A stretch of 64,000 nt of DNA from Citrobacter freundii (GTDB lineage: Bacteria > Pseudomonadota > Gammaproteobacteria > Enterobacterales > Enterobacteriaceae), in the NCBI RefSeq assembly GCF_011077955.1, contig NZ_JAALBX010000015.1, positions 1 to 64,000 of the forward strand. Reading direction: 5' to 3'. A program made the position numbers and the translations under genes. Positions 44,464-55,306 of the stretch are shown piece by piece. Below the pieces are notes generated by a model. That model searched no databases. It was not told where the DNA came from and saw only the letters and a program-made list of their open reading frames with translations. The first letter of the stretch is position 1. Every line of letters starts with the position of its first letter.

Positions 44464-44497
44464 CACGGACATCACACGTAGGCGTGTGATGTCCGTG
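44464..44497. repeat. Perfect 15-bp hairpin between degQ and degS
   Basis: CACGGACATCACACG and its exact reverse complement are separated by TAGG. No T run follows on either strand, so it is not a classic terminator. It stands 12 bp after the degQ stop on the minus strand and may block 3' exonucleases or limit read-through into degS. Confidence 0.7.
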
Positions 44498-44508
44498 AAC
44501 AAAACCCG

Positions 44509-45876
44509 TTATCGTAGCAGCAGATAAATGCTTTCGTTACCGCGCACAACATGCAGCGCGATGACCGACGGTTTCGACTCCATCAATTTACGGATTTCCG
44601 CAATGGTACTGACGCGTTCGCGGTTTACGCCGATGATGACATCGTCTTTATGTAATCCAGCCTGCGCCGCCGCGCTGCCTTTCTCGACGTTCTCAATGGT
44701 CACGCCTTTGGTGCCGTCTTTGAGTTGGCCGTCGCTTAATGTCGCGCCCTGTAGCGACGGGATAATCATCTCTGCGCTGGCAGATGACGATGTGCTCTTA
44801 TCAAGCGTCACCTCAACATCGAGCGGTTTGCCATCGCGTAATAATCCCAGTTTTACCGTAGTGCCCGGGGCTGTGGTGGCGATACGCGAACGCAGCTCCG
44901 CGAAACTGTTAAGGGTTTTGCCATTAAGGCTGACGATGACATCGCCAGATTTAATACCGGCTTTTGCTGAGCCGGAATTAGGCAGCACTTCACTGACAAA
45001 CGCGCCGCGCTGGACGTTCAGATTGAACGCTTTTGCGAGATCCGCGCTCATCTCGGTGCCTTTAATGCCTAACAGTCCGCGCTTGATTTCACCCGACTGA
45101 ATTAACTGGGTCGCCAGGGTTTGCGCCGTATTGCTTGGGATAGCGAAACCGATACCGATGCTGCCGCCGCCCGGCGCAAGGATTGCGGTATTGATGCCGA
45201 TGAGCTCGCCATTAAGATTGAGCAGCGCGCCGCCGGAGTTGCCACGGTTAATGGACGCATCGGTCTGGATAAAGTTCTCAAGCCCTTCAAGATTCAGGCC
45301 GCTACGACCGAGCGCGGAAATAATGCCTGAGGTCGCGGTTTGCCCTAAACCGAACGGGTTTCCTACCGCAATGGCGAAGTCGCCCACACGCAGCATGTCG
45401 GAATCCGCCACTTTAATCTGGGTCAGGTTAGTGGCGTTCTGCAGTTGCAGCAGCGCGATGTCGCTTTGATCGTCACCACCTATCAGTTTGGCGTCAAACT
45501 CACGTCCGTCATTCAACTGGACGCTAATTTTCTGCGCCTGATTAATAACGTGGTTGTTGGTCAGAACGTAACCTTTGGCCGCGTCGATGATGACGCCGGA
45601 ACCGAGGCCTTCAAACGGCTGCGCAGGTTGATCGGGTACCTCGTCACCGAAGAATTTTTTTAACTCTTCCGGCACTTTTTGACTTTGTGTGGCGGTGCCT
45701 TCTACCTGCACGCTCACGACCGCAGGCAGCACTTTTTCGAGTACCGGCGCAAGGCTTGGGAGTGCCGCCTGGCCTGGTACCTGTGAGGGGATTGCCGCTA
45801 CTACCTGACTGGGTGCCGAGAGTGATAACCCGACACTTAACGCTAATGCACTCAACAACAGGGTTTGTTTTTTCAT
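44509..45876 (-). CDS. degQ: Periplasmic serine endoprotease DegQ
   Basis: Periplasmic HtrA-family protease/chaperone, 455 aa. Signal peptide at 1-27 (MKKQTLLLSALALSVGLSLS...QVVA). Catalytic triad His109 (TNNHVI), Asp139 (SDIALL), Ser214 (RGNSGGAL), followed by two PDZ domains (about 255-350 and 365-450). The start at 45876 matches E. coli; a 14-residue extension was discarded. The divergence of the N-terminal linker from E. coli is normal. Confidence 0.97.
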   Translation of the reverse strand: MKKQTLLLSALALSVGLSLSAPSQVVAAIPSQVPGQAALPSLAPVLEKVLPAVVSVQVEGTATQSQKVPEELKKFFGDEVPDQPAQPFEGLGSGVIIDAAKGYVLTNNHVINQAQKISVQLNDGREFDAKLIGGDDQSDIALLQLQNATNLTQIKVADSDMLRVGDFAIAVGNPFGLGQTATSGIISALGRSGLNLEGLENFIQTDASINRGNSGGALLNLNGELIGINTAILAPGGGSIGIGFAIPSNTAQTLATQLIQSGEIKRGLLGIKGTEMSADLAKAFNLNVQRGAFVSEVLPNSGSAKAGIKSGDVIVSLNGKTLNSFAELRSRIATTAPGTTVKLGLLRDGKPLDVEVTLDKSTSSSASAEMIIPSLQGATLSDGQLKDGTKGVTIENVEKGSAAAQAGLHKDDVIIGVNRERVSTIAEIRKLMESKPSVIALHVVRGNESIYLLLR

Positions 45877-46001
45877 GAATGCTCGCTCTCGCAACCTGGA
45901 ATAAGAAATGTCACCCAAAACGTGTCGATGTTATTGAATTCCCGAACGGGTAACAATGTAGACATTGTGTCGATAGATATCTTTTACTATACGTCAGGCA
46001 C

Positions 46002-46031
46002 AAAAAAACAGGGCGCGATATTCGCGCCCTG
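46002..46031 (-). terminator. zapG/yhcB terminator
   Basis: Minus-strand stem CAGGGCGCGA / TCGCGCCCTG with a 3-nt loop followed by a run of seven T, 22 bp after the stop of the gene at 46054. Confidence 0.9.
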
Positions 46032-46053
46032 AAGAAAAAATGATGCGGATGAA

Positions 46054-46452
46054 TTAATCGCGTTTTGCGCCATTGCGTAGAAGGCCTGATGCGCCTTCAG
46101 AATAGTCACGCGGCATTTGTACCGGCGCCTGGTCGTTACCGGCTTCAGATTCCGCAAGGCGGTTGCGAAATGGATTGGATTCCGCAGACATCTCCGGCAG
46201 CAAGCTGCTGGAGCTTTTCGCCATGTGCTGATAAAGCTGACGATAATCGTGGGCCATATTGTCAAGCAGTTCGGCGCTGCGAGCGAAGTGGCTCACCAGC
46301 TCTTCACGGTACTCTTCGAGTTCCGCTTTGTTTTTTTCCAGTTCGTACTGTAGGGCCTGTTGCTGACGTAATTTGCGATTACCAAAGCGCATTGCGACAG
46401 CACCGATGATGATACCGACGACTAACCCAATTAGCGCGTATTCCCAGGTCAT
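46054..46452 (-). CDS. zapG: Z-ring/envelope-associated protein ZapG (YhcB)
   Basis: Small membrane-anchored coiled-coil protein (DUF1043), 132 aa, tied to cell division and envelope growth. One N-terminal membrane segment (4-24, YALIGLVVGIIIGAVAMRFG), then a helical coiled coil (about 28-85) and a disordered tail. The start MTWEYALIG has GGGAG at good spacing; an ATG two codons upstream is too close to that site. Nearly identical to E. coli YhcB. Confidence 0.95.
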   Translation of the reverse strand: MTWEYALIGLVVGIIIGAVAMRFGNRKLRQQQALQYELEKNKAELEEYREELVSHFARSAELLDNMAHDYRQLYQHMAKSSSSLLPEMSAESNPFRNRLAESEAGNDQAPVQMPRDYSEGASGLLRNGAKRD

Positions 46453-46653
46453 GAACATCTCCCGTTGTATTATGTTTCCGTAGGGTAAGGATCGCGAGGC
46501 CTGCCTTCTCTGTGCCTTCGCCCAATAATGCCACTATAACCGTTAAAGGCGCAGAAGTGGAATCCTGCAGGCGCATCGCGTAGTGTAGTACGGCCTTTTT
46601 TTCGCCAGTCGTGATCTACGGCCAACCGATTTTCAAGGAATAACAATAGCATT

Positions 46654-47778
46654 ATGCAAAACCTTTCCCCCACATCGCGCTATCTTCAGGCACTTCAGGA
46701 TAAATCCCATCAACCTGATGAGGTACAACGCGAGGCGGTCAGCCGCCTTGACGCTATTTATCAGGCGCTAACGACGAAGCACGCTGAACCGCCGCAGGAA
46801 CAAGGCCTTAAGGCCGCATTCAGTAAGCTTCTTGGAAAACGCCCGAGCGCGTCGCCTGCGCCGGTTCGCGGCCTGTATATGTGGGGCGGCGTAGGGCGCG
46901 GGAAAACCTGGCTGATGGATATGTTTTATCACAGCCTGCCAGGGGAAAGAAAACAACGCCTGCACTTTCACCGGTTTATGCTCCATGTGCATGAAGAGCT
47001 TGGTCAGTTGCAAGGGCAGACCGACCCGCTGGAGATTATTGCCGATCGGTTTAAAGCCAACACCGATGTACTCTGCTTCGACGAATTTTTTGTGTCGGAT
47101 ATTACCGATGCCATGCTGCTGGGCGGATTAATGAAGGCGCTTTTCAGCCGGGGCATTACCCTCGTGGCGACATCGAATATTCCGCCAGACGAGCTTTATC
47201 GTAACGGTCTGCAACGCGCGCGCTTTTTACCTGCGATCGAGGCGATTAAGCACTATTGCGATGTCATGAATGTCGACGCCGGGATTGATTACCGCCTGCG
47301 TACGCTGACGCAGGCACATTTATGGCTCTCGCCGCTTAATGACGAGACGCGCCAACAAATGGATACGCTGTGGCGCGCGCTGGCGGGGGGCGCCTCTCAC
47401 CAGGCGCCGACGCTTGAAATCAATCACCGTCCAATGGCAACGCGTGGCGTTTTGAATCAAACCCTGGCGGTAAGTTTCGACACGCTGTGCGTGGATGCGC
47501 GCAGCCAGCACGACTACATCGAACTATCGCGCCAGTTTCACACGGTAATGCTTCATGATGTGGCGGTGATGACGCCGCTTATGGAAAGCGAGGCCAGACG
47601 CTTTATTGCGCTGGTGGATGAGTTTTACGAACGTCACGTGAAGCTTGTGGTATCCGCCGCCGCCCCGATGAGCGACATTTATCGCGGCGAGCAATTGCAA
47701 TTCGAGTTTCAGCGTTGTTTATCCCGTTTACAGGAAATGCAGAGCGAAGCGTACCTGAAACTCGAGCACATGCCTTAA
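46654..47778 (+). CDS. zapE: Cell division ATPase ZapE
   Basis: AFG1-like ATPase that binds FtsZ and is needed for division under low oxygen or heat, 374 aa. Walker A GGVGRGKT at 78-85, Walker B VLCFDEFFV near 145, and the sensor TLVATSNIPPDELYRNGLQRARFLP. Length equals E. coli ZapE (375). Divergent from zapG with 201 bp between starts. Confidence 0.95.
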   Translation: MQNLSPTSRYLQALQDKSHQPDEVQREAVSRLDAIYQALTTKHAEPPQEQGLKAAFSKLLGKRPSASPAPVRGLYMWGGVGRGKTWLMDMFYHSLPGERKQRLHFHRFMLHVHEELGQLQGQTDPLEIIADRFKANTDVLCFDEFFVSDITDAMLLGGLMKALFSRGITLVATSNIPPDELYRNGLQRARFLPAIEAIKHYCDVMNVDAGIDYRLRTLTQAHLWLSPLNDETRQQMDTLWRALAGGASHQAPTLEINHRPMATRGVLNQTLAVSFDTLCVDARSQHDYIELSRQFHTVMLHDVAVMTPLMESEARRFIALVDEFYERHVKLVVSAAAPMSDIYRGEQLQFEFQRCLSRLQEMQSEAYLKLEHMP

Positions 47779-47852
47779 GCTCGCGACGTTGGGCAGGCGA
47801 GAAATACGGCGTTTGTTCACAAAAAGTGGTCGATCTTTAAGGTCGACTTCTC

Positions 47853-47858
47853 TATAAT
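47853..47858 (+). promoter_or_regulatory. rplM-rpsI promoter -10
   Basis: A perfect TATAAT followed by CCTGCGACCCC, 164 bp upstream of rplM. The -35 is unclear. The leader that follows would be the place for the known feedback by L13 on its own mRNA. Confidence 0.65.
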
Positions 47859-47934
47859 CCTGCGACCCCACGTTACAAGAAAGTTTTTTTCCCAAAACTT
47901 TTTGTGTGCCGGCATTAGCTATTCGAAGGGGTAG

Positions 47935-48450
<516 letters not shown>

Positions 48451-48462
48451 TCGGGATTATAG

Positions 48463-48858
<396 letters not shown>

Positions 48859-49171
48859 TTCTTTTTTGCTTTGCAAAATCGGATGGCGAAAAACCCGGTC
48901 GTTGTACCGGGTTTTTTTATGGCGATTTTCCTGGAAAGCGCCTAAATATCTGGTAGTGCATTACTTTTAAAGCAAATCCCGCATCGCCTCACCACAAAGT
49001 CCTCAAAATCTGGTAAACTATCATCCAATTTTCTGCCCAAATGCTGGTAACTGTTCACATTTTGGTCTGGACACTGGCTACGATGTCAGTTCGGCAGGGA
49101 AGGGTAACCCATAAAGCTGACCGCTGTTGCGGTTAGTAGCAGTATTTTTCTGAATATACCTGGAGGTTTTC
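48859..49171. promoter_or_regulatory. rpsI-sspA intergenic region
   Basis: 313 bp with no gene. It holds the rpsI terminator at the start and must hold the sspAB promoter. Candidate -10 sequences exist around 49000-49090 but none has a good -35, so I do not assign one. The sspA start has GGAGG upstream. Confidence 0.5.
48889..48918 (+). terminator. rplM-rpsI terminator
   Basis: Stem AAACCCGGT / ACCGGGTTT with a 6-nt loop followed by a long T run, 30 bp after the rpsI stop. Confidence 0.92.
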
Positions 49172-49813
49172 ATGGCTGTCGCTGCCAACAAACGTTCGGT
49201 AATGACGCTGTTTTCTGGTCCTACTGATATCTATAGCCATCAGGTTCGCATCGTCCTGGCAGAGAAGGGTGTCAGTTTTGAAATTGAACATGTGGACGCC
49301 GACAACGTTCCACAGGATCTGATTGACCTCAACCCGAATCAAAGCGTACCGACCCTGGTAGACCGTGAATTAACGTTGTGGGAATCCCGCATCATCATGG
49401 AATACCTTGATGAGCGTTTCCCTCATCCTCCGCTGATGCCGGTTTATCCTGTGGCGCGCGGTGAGAGCCGTCTCTACATGCATCGTATCGAAAAAGACTG
49501 GTACAGCCTGATGACGGTAGTGGTTAACGGTTCTGCACAGGAAGCGGACGCAGCGCGTAAACAGCTGCGCGAAGAGCTGCTGGCTATCGCCCCGGTATTT
49601 GGTCAAAAGCCTTATTTCCTGAGTGATGAATTCAGCCTGGTGGATTGCTACCTTGCTCCGCTGCTGTGGCGTTTGCCGCAGTTGGGCATCGATCTGGCTG
49701 GCGCGGGTTCTAAAGAGCTGAAAGGTTATATGACCCGTGTATTTGAGCGCGACTCTTTCCTCGCTTCCCTGACGGAAGCGGAGCGCGAAATGCGTCTGCA
49801 AACCCGGGGCTAA
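49172..49813 (+). CDS. sspA: Stringent starvation protein A
   Basis: RNA polymerase-associated protein of glutathione-transferase fold, 213 aa, that supports stationary-phase gene expression, acid tolerance and phage P1 late transcription. Thioredoxin-like domain (about 10-88, TLFSGPTDIYSHQVRIVLAEKGV) and helical C-terminal domain with the conserved PxxPVARGESR surface region. One residue longer than E. coli SspA. sspB follows 5 bp later. Confidence 0.97.
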   Translation: MAVAANKRSVMTLFSGPTDIYSHQVRIVLAEKGVSFEIEHVDADNVPQDLIDLNPNQSVPTLVDRELTLWESRIIMEYLDERFPHPPLMPVYPVARGESRLYMHRIEKDWYSLMTVVVNGSAQEADAARKQLREELLAIAPVFGQKPYFLSDEFSLVDCYLAPLLWRLPQLGIDLAGAGSKELKGYMTRVFERDSFLASLTEAEREMRLQTRG

Positions 49814-49818
49814 ACCGC

Positions 49819-50310
49819 ATGGATATGTCGCAACTTTCTCCACGTCGTCCGTATCTGCTGCGAGCCTTCTATGAATGGCTGCTGGATAACCAGCTTACGC
49901 CGCACCTGGTCGTGGATGTGACGTTGCCGGGCGTCAATGTGCCAATGGAATACGCGCGTGACGGGCAAATCGTTTTGAATATCGCGCCGCGTGCGGTGGG
50001 TAATCTGGAGCTGGCCAACGACGAAGTGCGTTTCAACGCGCGTTTCGGCGGCGTGCCGCGCCAGGTTTACGTTCCTCTGGCTGCGGTGCTGGCGATTTAT
50101 GCTCGTGAAAACGGCGCCGGCACCATGTTTGAGCCGGAAGCGGCTTATGACGAAGAAGCATCCAGCTTAAACGATGATGATTCAGGCATGGCGGAAACTG
50201 AAACCGTGATGTCGGTTATCGACGGCGATAAGCCCGATCATGAAGACGATACGCCGGATGACGATCCGCCACCGCGTGGAGGCCGTCCGGCACTGCGTGT
50301 TGTGAAGTAA
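49819..50310 (+). CDS. sspB: ClpXP adaptor SspB
   Basis: Adaptor that binds ssrA-tagged peptides and hands them to ClpXP. The 163-aa protein has the folded substrate-binding domain (1-110), an acidic flexible linker (120-150) and the ClpX-binding tail RGGRPALRVVK. This is the last gene that follows the 72-min order; the next gene belongs to the 96-min region of E. coli. Confidence 0.97.
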   Translation: MDMSQLSPRRPYLLRAFYEWLLDNQLTPHLVVDVTLPGVNVPMEYARDGQIVLNIAPRAVGNLELANDEVRFNARFGGVPRQVYVPLAAVLAIYARENGAGTMFEPEAAYDEEASSLNDDDSGMAETETVMSVIDGDKPDHEDDTPDDDPPPRGGRPALRVVK

Positions 50311-50321
50311 AAGACGTTGTA

Positions 50322-50353
50322 TAAAAAAAGCCGGGGCAAAATCCCGGCTTTTT
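50322..50353. terminator. Bidirectional terminator between sspB and darP
   Basis: Stem AAAAAAGCCGGG / CCCGGCTTTTTT with a GCAAAAT loop and T runs both ways. It ends both convergent genes and lies right at the point where gene order changes. Confidence 0.9.
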
Positions 50354-50372
50354 TATTGGGCATAAGAAAGGT

Positions 50373-50921
50373 TTACGGCTGCTCTTCTGCCAGCTCACGC
50401 AGATACTGGAAGATCAAGCGCGCAGATTTTGGCGGCTTGTTGCCTTCCTGTTCTTTTTTGGCATTACGGATAAGCGAGCGCAACTGCTGGCGATCCGCCT
50501 GCGGCCATAATTTCAGTACGTCCGGAACCGCATCATCGCCTTCTTCAATCAGTCTGTCGCGCAGGGCTTCCAGTTTATGGAACAGCGCAACCTGTTGGTT
50601 ATGGCGATTTTTGAGCTTATCAAGCGCCTGACGAATGGGATCGACATCGCGGTTACGCAACATTTTTCCGATCAGTTGAAGCTGGCGACGGCGACCTTCT
50701 TTTTTGATTTTCTGCGCCAGATCGATGGCGGCCCGCAGTTCTTCATCCAGCGGGATTTTATCCAGCGCATTTTTACCCAGCTCAACCATCTCAAGGCCGA
50801 GGCGCTTTAACTCTTCGGCGTCGCGTTTAATCTCGCTTTTACTCACCCAGATGATTTCATCATCATCGTCGTTTTCATCATCGGGCACGTCGTCGAGCCA
50901 GTCTTCGGGCTGCTTTGTCAT
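50373..50921 (-). CDS. darP: Ribosome biogenesis factor DarP (YjgA)
   Basis: Assembly factor of the large ribosomal subunit, DUF615, 182 aa. N-terminal acidic stretch ([32 protein letters not shown]), helical middle, and C-terminal [15 protein letters not shown]. Close to E. coli YjgA (183 aa). It is divergent from tldE as in E. coli, so the darP-tldE unit was moved as a block. Confidence 0.95.
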   Translation of the reverse strand: MTKQPEDWLDDVPDDENDDDDEIIWVSKSEIKRDAEELKRLGLEMVELGKNALDKIPLDEELRAAIDLAQKIKKEGRRRQLQLIGKMLRNRDVDPIRQALDKLKNRHNQQVALFHKLEALRDRLIEEGDDAVPDVLKLWPQADRQQLRSLIRNAKKEQEGNKPPKSARLIFQYLRELAEEQP

Positions 50922-51027
50922 TTCAGGCTCCTTAAAAAAAGAGGCTAATACTAACAGTATTGGTGCGCACTGCGAAATGGTTCTCTGTTAGACTCACTTA
51001 AGACGTTTCGAATTATCACCTTAAATT

Positions 51028-52380
51028 ATGGCACTCGCGATGAAAGTAATCACACAAGTTGAAGCGCAGCGCAAAACGCTGGAACAAGCTGTCTCTCAGG
51101 CGCTGGAGCTCGCTGCCGGTAAAGCCGACGGTGCGGAAGTGGCGGTCAGTAAAACCACAGGCATCAGCGTCAGCACCCGCTACGGTGAAGTAGAAAACGT
51201 AGAATTTAACAGCGATGGCGCACTGGGCATCACGGTTTATCACCAGAACCGTAAAGGCAGCGCCTCATCCACTGATTTAAGCCCCGATGCGATTGCTCGC
51301 ACCGTACAGGCCGCACTCGATATCGCCCGGTTTACTTCGCCAGACCCGTGCGCAGGCGTGGCGGATAAAGAATTACTGGCGTTCGACGCCCCAGATTTAG
51401 ATCTCTTCCACCCGGCAGAAGTGGATGCCGATCGCGCTATAGAGCTGGCGGCGCGCGCAGAAGAGATCGCGCTTAAAGCGGATAAACGCATCACCAACAC
51501 CGAAGGCGGCAGCTTTAACAGCCATTACGGCATCAAAGTGTTCGGCAATAGTCACGGTATGCTGCAAAGCTACTGCTCAACGCGTCATTCGCTTTCAAGC
51601 TGCGTCATCGCAGAACAGGATGGCGATATGGAGCGTGATTACGCTTATACCATTGGTCGTGCCATTGAGGATCTGCGCTCGCCGGAATCCGTAGGTGAAG
51701 AATGCGCCCGACGCGTGCTGTCTCGCCTGGCGCCGCGTAAGTTGTCCACCATGAAGGCCCCGGTGATTTTTGCAAGCGAAGTGGCGACTGGCCTGTTTGG
51801 TCACCTCGTTGGCGCGATTGCGGGCGGCGCGGTGTATCGCAAATCAACTTTCCTGCTGGACGCGCTCGGCACGCAAATTCTGCCGGAGTGGCTGACAATT
51901 GAAGAGCATCCGCATCTGCTGAAAGGGCTGGCTTCCACGCCGTTTGACAGCGAAGGGGTGCGCACTACGCGTCGCGATATCGTCAAAGACGGCGTATTGC
52001 AGCAGTGGCTTTTAACCAACTACTCGGCAAGAAAGCTCGGCTTAACCAGCACGGGCCATGCGGGTGGCATCCATAACTGGCGCATCAACGGGCGCGGCTT
52101 AGGCTTTGATGCGCTGCTCAAAGAGATGGGCACCGGCCTTGTGGTAACCGAGTTGATGGGGCAGGGCGTTAGCGGTATTACCGGCGATTACTCTCGCGGC
52201 GCCGCCGGTTTCTGGGTGGAAAATGGCGTTATCCAGTATCCGGTGAGTGAAATCACTATCGCGGGGAATCTTAAAGATATGTGGCGCAATATCGTCACGA
52301 TTGGCGACGATATCGAAACCCGCAGTAATATTCAGTGTGGTTCCGTGCTGTTACCGGAGATGAAAATCGCCGGGCAGTAA
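51028..52380 (+). CDS. tldE: TldD/TldE peptidase subunit TldE (PmbA)
   Basis: Non-catalytic partner of TldD, 450 aa; the complex trims peptides and the microcin B17 leader. The start [16 protein letters not shown] equals that of E. coli PmbA. It lacks the HExxxH metal site, as expected. Strongly conserved C-terminus ([42 protein letters not shown]). Confidence 0.97.
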   Translation: MALAMKVITQVEAQRKTLEQAVSQALELAAGKADGAEVAVSKTTGISVSTRYGEVENVEFNSDGALGITVYHQNRKGSASSTDLSPDAIARTVQAALDIARFTSPDPCAGVADKELLAFDAPDLDLFHPAEVDADRAIELAARAEEIALKADKRITNTEGGSFNSHYGIKVFGNSHGMLQSYCSTRHSLSSCVIAEQDGDMERDYAYTIGRAIEDLRSPESVGEECARRVLSRLAPRKLSTMKAPVIFASEVATGLFGHLVGAIAGGAVYRKSTFLLDALGTQILPEWLTIEEHPHLLKGLASTPFDSEGVRTTRRDIVKDGVLQQWLLTNYSARKLGLTSTGHAGGIHNWRINGRGLGFDALLKEMGTGLVVTELMGQGVSGITGDYSRGAAGFWVENGVIQYPVSEITIAGNLKDMWRNIVTIGDDIETRSNIQCGSVLLPEMKIAGQ

Positions 52381-52781
52381 CGACAAGACGGGCGCGAGGT
52401 ATCGCGCCTTCTCTTTTCATTCTCATTTTTTACGCCCGCATACTGTAAAATAGTTATAATTTTTTATCGTCTAATTAGTAAGTTAATTATTCCAAGCCCA
52501 ATCAAACTAATTTCTCTTTCAAAAAAACTTTATTAATCATTAATGATTCTATTAATTATATCCAATTAATTAGTTTGGTGAATGCTATATATAAATGGTA
52601 TATTTTTTTAGGATGTATTTTTTAAGATATGTGCCATATTGTAATATTCTGTAATTGATAGATAATATTGATGACTTTATTAATTTCAAAACATCTAAAT
52701 TTATAATTTATAAGTTTAGGTGTTATTTCTCATATGCGCCCTTTGAAACAATTAGTAATATGGTAGAGGATGACCATAAAT
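52381..52781. promoter_or_regulatory. AT-rich region upstream of the autotransporter gene
   Basis: 400 bp with no gene. The tldE terminator comes first (52391-52416); the rest, from about 52440 to 52750, is extremely rich in A and T with many runs, unlike the flanking genes. Several short dyads of ATTAAT type occur. This is typical of H-NS-bound, recently acquired or silenced promoters. No single promoter can be chosen among the many -10-like sequences. Confidence 0.6.
52391..52416 (+). terminator. tldE terminator
   Basis: Stem GGCGCGA / TCGCGCC with a 4-nt loop, followed by TTCTCTTTT, 10 bp after the tldE stop codon. Confidence 0.75.
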
Positions 52782-55286
52782 ATGTCTCGTTCATATGACA
52801 TCAACAATATTCGGCATTTTACAAAATATTCTTATTTAAAGTATTCGATGATTTTCGCAGGTCTTGTTGCATTTAATTCTTATGCAAGTTGTGGCTCGTC
52901 TGGCGGCACGATTGATTCGCCTACGACGGCAGACTGTGAGATCAGTGATGCAAACGGAAAGTTAACTATCAATAGCGATCTTACGGATGCTTTAAAATTC
53001 TCAGGTAATAACACCTCACTGATCATTGGTAGTGCCGGTGTATGGACTGATAATGTCTTTACTGAAGATGGCATGGCAGTGACCAAAGGAAATTGGTCCT
53101 TGAAAAATGATGGAACTATTAAGAAGACAGCAACGGGCGGCGGTGATTTAATAGCGATTAGCGCCGCTGGTGATTACTCTGTTGAAAATAACGGTAGCAT
53201 TAGTCGCACTGTTAGTAGTTCGGATAGTAACAATGCTTACTCTAATACTTTCGAAATTAGAGGGGCCAGCGGAATAAATTTCACTCTTAATAATAATGGT
53301 GTAATTAACAACGATGTAGCACCAGTTATAAATGATATTGCTGGGAATGCAAAAATTGTTATTAATAATAAAGATGGTGTCATCAAGTCACCTAAAACCG
53401 ATATCGCATTGAAATTTTCTGGCGATGCATCAACAAATACTGTGACTATCACAAACGCTGGTGAGATCAGCGCTAAGAATGAAGCTATTCATTCTGAAGC
53501 TAAAACGATAATTTATAACTCAGGTAAGATCGCAGGCGAGTCTGTTGCTATTTCATTGGGATCAAAAAATGATGAACTTTATCTTGATCCTACCTCCGAT
53601 ATTACAGGAGCGGTTAAGGCTGGCGACGGTACCGATACGCTCACCTTACGGGGAGAGGAAAGTAATGGCGAACTTAAAAATGTTAATGATTACCAGGGAT
53701 TTGAGAAACTGGTGAAAGAAGGCGCTAACACCTGGATGCTTTCCGGGAAAGAGGTGACTTTTACTGATAGTACGCAGATCAATTCAGGTAACCTTTTAAT
53801 GAATCCTGACGTGGTCTTAACCTCTAAAAATGTCACTATTAATCAAGGTGCTACTTTAGGGGGGTATGGTACCGTTAAGGGTAACGTTACCAACAGTGGC
53901 ACCTTAGCGATTGGCACCGCAGCGCCAGGTTTTGAAAGCGGCGGTTCGTCAGATTTTACTATTAATGGTAATTACACGGGTAATAATGGTTCTGTGGTCA
54001 TGAATATGGCCCTCAATGACGATATTACTTCTTCTGGCAGCAAGCTTGTCATCACGGGTGATACTGCCGGGACCACGAACATTACCATTAATAATGTGGG
54101 CGGTAATGGTGGTCAGACAGTTGAAGGCATCGAAGTCGTTGATGTTGGCCGTAAATCTGACGGTGAGTTTATTCAAAATGGCCGTATAGTTGCTGGTGCT
54201 TATGACTATAACCTTGTCAAAGGAAAATCTTCGGACGCAGCCGATGGTAATTGGTATTTGACCTCTTATACAGAACCAACGCCAGAACCAACGCCCGAAC
54301 CTCAGCCAGAGCCGCAACCTAAACCACCGGTACGTCCTGAGGCGGGGGCTTATCTGGGTAACCAGGCAGCGGCCAAATCCATGTTCATGAGTACGATGCG
54401 TGATCGCATGGGTGAACAAAACTTCACACAGACATTGGCATCGGATGATCTTTTACCGTCAACATGGTTGCGTACCTCCGGCTCTCGTACTGAAAATAAA
54501 GCGGCTGGTAATATTGATAATACTACCGATTCCAACATGTTCCAGTTAGGCAGCGATATCACCGCCTGGTCTGCGAACGGTACGGATCGTGGACATGTGG
54601 GCTTTATGTTTGGTTATGGCTATGCCAAAACAGAATCGTATTCAGCTGCTTCGAAAGAAGGTGCTCGTCATGCAACAGGTAAAGCACAAGGCTATAATAC
54701 CGGACTGTATGGCACGTGGTTTGCTGATGCGAAGAACATGACGGGCCTGTATGTTGATTCGTGGCTGCAGTATTCCTGGTTTGATAACGAGGTAAAAGGC
54801 GACGGCCTGGGATCGCAAAAATATGACAGTGATTTGTGGCAGGGCTCTGTAGAAACAGGCTATACCGCGCTTGCGGTTCAGAATGGTGAAAAATCACTTT
54901 ATATCGAGCCTCAGGCTCAGGTGATTTATACCTCAATGAATACAGATGACTTTAACGAAGTGAATGGCACACGGATTCATGATGCTGATGCAAGCGGTTA
55001 TACAACTCGCCTGGGGATGCGAATTTTTGGTCGTACGATGAAGAATAATACGGCGATTGAACCCTTCATTGAAGCTAACTGGTGGCATGACTCTTCCCCT
55101 AATTCCACGAAAATGAACAGTGATAAAGTCTATGACGATACGCCAGCTAGTCGCTATGAAATGAAAGGTGGTGTTGAAGGTAAAATCAACAACACATTAC
55201 ACTCATGGGCAAATGTTGGTTACCAAACTGGTGAAAATGATTATAGCGAGATTACTGGTATGGTGGGTGTAAAGTATATCTGGTAA
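52782..55286 (+). CDS. Type V secretion autotransporter (AIDA/pertactin-like)
   Basis: Probable surface adhesin, 834 aa. The start at 52782 is preferred because the AGAGGA site overlaps the ATG at 52770. A signal peptide ends near residue 37 (FAGLVAFNSYAS). The passenger (about 40-490) is rich in Asn, Gly, Thr and Ser and has beta-helix-like repeats built on an N-x-G-x-I pattern (LKNDGTIKK, VENNGSISR, LNNNGVINN, ITNAGEISA, IYNSGKIAG). A proline/glutamate linker (EPTPEPTPEPQPEPQPKPP) leads to the barrel: PEAGAYLGNQAAAKSMF, then the autotransporter beta-barrel to the end, closing with VGVKYIW. Base use is AT-richer than all neighbours. E. coli has no gene between tldE and cybC, so it looks acquired. 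It resembles the MisL/ShdA-type barrel group; I cannot name it. Confidence 0.88.
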   Translation: MSRSYDINNIRHFTKYSYLKYSMIFAGLVAFNSYASCGSSGGTIDSPTTADCEISDANGKLTINSDLTDALKFSGNNTSLIIGSAGVWTDNVFTEDGMAVTKGNWSLKNDGTIKKTATGGGDLIAISAAGDYSVENNGSISRTVSSSDSNNAYSNTFEIRGASGINFTLNNNGVINNDVAPVINDIAGNAKIVINNKDGVIKSPKTDIALKFSGDASTNTVTITNAGEISAKNEAIHSEAKTIIYNSGKIAGESVAISLGSKNDELYLDPTSDITGAVKAGDGTDTLTLRGEESNGELKNVNDYQGFEKLVKEGANTWMLSGKEVTFTDSTQINSGNLLMNPDVVLTSKNVTINQGATLGGYGTVKGNVTNSGTLAIGTAAPGFESGGSSDFTINGNYTGNNGSVVMNMALNDDITSSGSKLVITGDTAGTTNITINNVGGNGGQTVEGIEVVDVGRKSDGEFIQNGRIVAGAYDYNLVKGKSSDAADGNWYLTSYTEPTPEPTPEPQPEPQPKPPVRPEAGAYLGNQAAAKSMFMSTMRDRMGEQNFTQTLASDDLLPSTWLRTSGSRTENKAAGNIDNTTDSNMFQLGSDITAWSANGTDRGHVGFMFGYGYAKTESYSAASKEGARHATGKAQGYNTGLYGTWFADAKNMTGLYVDSWLQYSWFDNEVKGDGLGSQKYDSDLWQGSVETGYTALAVQNGEKSLYIEPQAQVIYTSMNTDDFNEVNGTRIHDADASGYTTRLGMRIFGRTMKNNTAIEPFIEANWWHDSSPNSTKMNSDKVYDDTPASRYEMKGGVEGKINNTLHSWANVGYQTGENDYSEITGMVGVKYIW

Positions 55287-55306
55287 ATAAGCCATTTTTC
55301 TAATCA

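Noticed and set aside
49819-51028. Mobile element at the sspB-darP junction
   Set aside because: No transposase fragment, inverted terminal repeat or target duplication could be seen; only the bidirectional terminator lies there.
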